Source: Micractinium sp. NFX-FRZ (lineage: Eukaryota > Chlorophyta > Trebouxiophyceae > Chlorellales > Chlorellaceae). From it: a DNA stretch of 64,000 nucleotides. The notes under the pieces are model-generated. The model did not search any database and was not told the DNA's origin. It saw nothing but the letters and a program-made list of their open reading frames with translations. Below, one piece after another: positions 62,792 to 64,000 of the stretch. The translations under genes were made by a program, and so were the position numbers. Numbering within the stretch: the stretch's first letter is position 1; each line of letters opens with the position of its first letter. The stretch spans positions 41,376 through 105,375 of the forward strand of contig JAPTJF010000195.1 in NCBI GenBank assembly GCA_029339195.1. Reading direction: 5' to 3'.

Positions 62792-63775
62792 TCAGGGCTC
62801 CATGTCCACTACCGACTTGATCCTCCGCTCCATGTTAAGGTACTGCAGTGGCAGGGAAGCGGTGCCAGGCCCAGGTATTGCGGTGAGCAGATTGCACAGC
62901 AGGGCAGGGCCGGCATGGCCCAGAAGCTGCAAGGAAGCGACCTAGCCGCAGGAGCATGTGACCAGCAGCGCTGCCGCCATTGGGCAGAGCATGCGCACTG
63001 CTGCCCTCGCATGCGCTGCTGGCCCCGAGCCTCTGCCGCTGCTGCCGCTGGGGCCTCCGCTGCGCTACTGCCGCACAACCGGCCCCACAACCCGCAACAG
63101 CCTGCACAAGCGCACCTCGTCAAGCTTCTTCTGGCAGGCAGCGCAGCGGTCGATGCTGGGTGGGAGCTCATCGGGCACCCCCTCGGGCAGATGCAGCTCG
63201 AAGAGGGGCAGGGTCAGTGGCGGGTTTGGCTGCCCCTGTTCCAGGGCCTGCAGCCGGAGAGTACCGATCACCTCCCACGCCTCATGCCACGCAGCCGCGG
63301 CTTGGCAGGCGGCTACCGCCCGCTGGCGCACGCGCACGCAGTCGCGGCAGCACCCCAGGTCCAGGTTCCGTAACAGGATGTCTGCGTTGCTCCGCATCAA
63401 ATAGCTCTTGGCCTGCAAGCTGGCAGTGGAAACACGCGGTCAGCTGTGAGCACCCCACGGCGCAGCGGCTGGCGGAAGCAGGCCCGCCGGCCGGGTGTCT
63501 GAGGCGGCACAAACGTCGCTGCACGCCCACCACCAGGGCAACCAGACTAACCGCGTGAAGCAACTTTTGCGTATCACCTGGCCAGTTTGTATCTTCAGCC
63601 GCAGCACCCGCTTGGTGAGCTCCAGAAGCCGCGCCTCGTCGCGCTGGCCCGGAGGCTTAGCCAGCTCATCGTTCCGCTCTTTGACGCTGCGTAAGAGGGC
63701 CTCGCGGTGCTCTGGAGTGCCGGGCGTGGGCTCAATGCCCAGCAGCCCTGCCAGGGCCCGCAACAAGCCGGACAT
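62792..63775 (-). CDS. Unrecognised small protein with paired CxxC motifs
   Basis: I do not recognise this family. Exons are 63775-63578, 63412-63116 and 62842-62792, all phase 0, about 181 residues. It starts MSGLLRALAGLLGIEPTPGT, then a charged helix (EALLRSVKERNDELAKPPGQ, LLELTKRVLRLKIQTGQ), SYLMRSNADILLRNLDL, then GCCRDCVRVRQRAV and, 60 residues on, DRCAACQKKLDE. Two CxxC pairs could bind one zinc ion. The last exon, YLNMERRIKSVVDMEP, is short; exon 2 alone stays open to 63065 if unspliced. Exons 1 and 2 are well supported by codon use and splice sites; the 3' end is not. Confidence 0.6.
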
Positions 63776-64000
63776 GGCTCACGAAAGGAAGACGGAGCAG
63801 GCTTGACACACAGCGGATGACTTTTCGGGAGCCCAAAGAACCCAGAACCCAGGAGCTTTATCGGGTGCCCACGTGGGCGCCAGCGCGTGCGTCAATTTTG
63901 CGATGTGCTGGCGCGCGCCAAATTCCGGGCGACGCTTGTGCGCCCTTGCATGCTTCCGCAGCGCTACATCAATGTCACATTTGTTATTGAAAGCAGTTTG
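63776..64000. other. Upstream flank of the last gene
   Basis: 5' region of the minus-strand gene starting at 63775. Nothing else recognised before the window ends. Confidence 0.4.

Overview
This is a 64 kb piece of a nuclear chromosome from a green alga, most likely a trebouxiophyte of the Chlorella type. The evidence is the very high GC, short GT-AG introns every 60-250 coding bases, TGTAA poly(A)-like motifs after several stop codons, an ornithine carbamoyltransferase of plant type with a plastid-like leader, a plastid DUF760 protein, and telomere-like CCCTAAA units (the Chlorella/Arabidopsis type) inside one intron. The species is an inference. No bacterial operons, CRISPR arrays, transposons, rRNA or convincing tRNA genes were seen.

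Layout. (1) <1-4105 (+): a thiamine-diphosphate enzyme of the acetolactate-synthase-like group, cut by the window edge. (2) 5010-9573 (-): plastid-type ornithine carbamoyltransferase, 10 exons. (3) 11069-15310 (+): a large protein with a possible divergent GAF-like region and a multi-pass membrane C terminus. (4) 16287-18039 (-): membrane-anchored peptidyl-tRNA hydrolase 2. (5) 18227-20739 (+): a WDR89/GTS1-like WD40 protein, head to head with (4). (6) 21031-24955 (+): a DUF760 (UV-B-induced) plastid protein. (7) 25616-25786 (-): a possible one-TM micro-protein. (8) 26708-35683 (-): a 23-exon ALIX-type Bro1 protein. (9) 35992-39878 (+): an NMT1/THI5-like binding protein, head to head with (8). 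(10) 40979-42997 (-): an unrecognised secreted or targeted protein. (11) 43329-47762 (-): PWP1, a ribosome-biogenesis WD40 protein. (12) 48776-49180 (-): a weak candidate. (13) 50181-51761 (-): an unrecognised protein. (14) 52586-60944 (+): a 23-exon protein with an inactive UBC/RWD-like domain plus a BIRC6-type E2 domain. (15) 62792-63775 (-): a small unrecognised protein, with further candidate exons at 61846-62601.

Exon coordinates were set by hand from splice motifs and family conservation. In every multi-exon model the exon lengths keep the reading frame exactly through to the stop codon. The genes are unrelated housekeeping functions (arginine synthesis, translation, ESCRT trafficking, ribosome assembly, ubiquitin, plastid), not a pathway cluster.

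The most unusual signal is that many introns hold decayed, partial, same-orientation copies of the neighbouring exon end together with its splice junction. At least a dozen cases were found in six genes, plus tandem repeats that start at splice sites. This looks like a recurrent local duplication process acting on exon-intron junctions.
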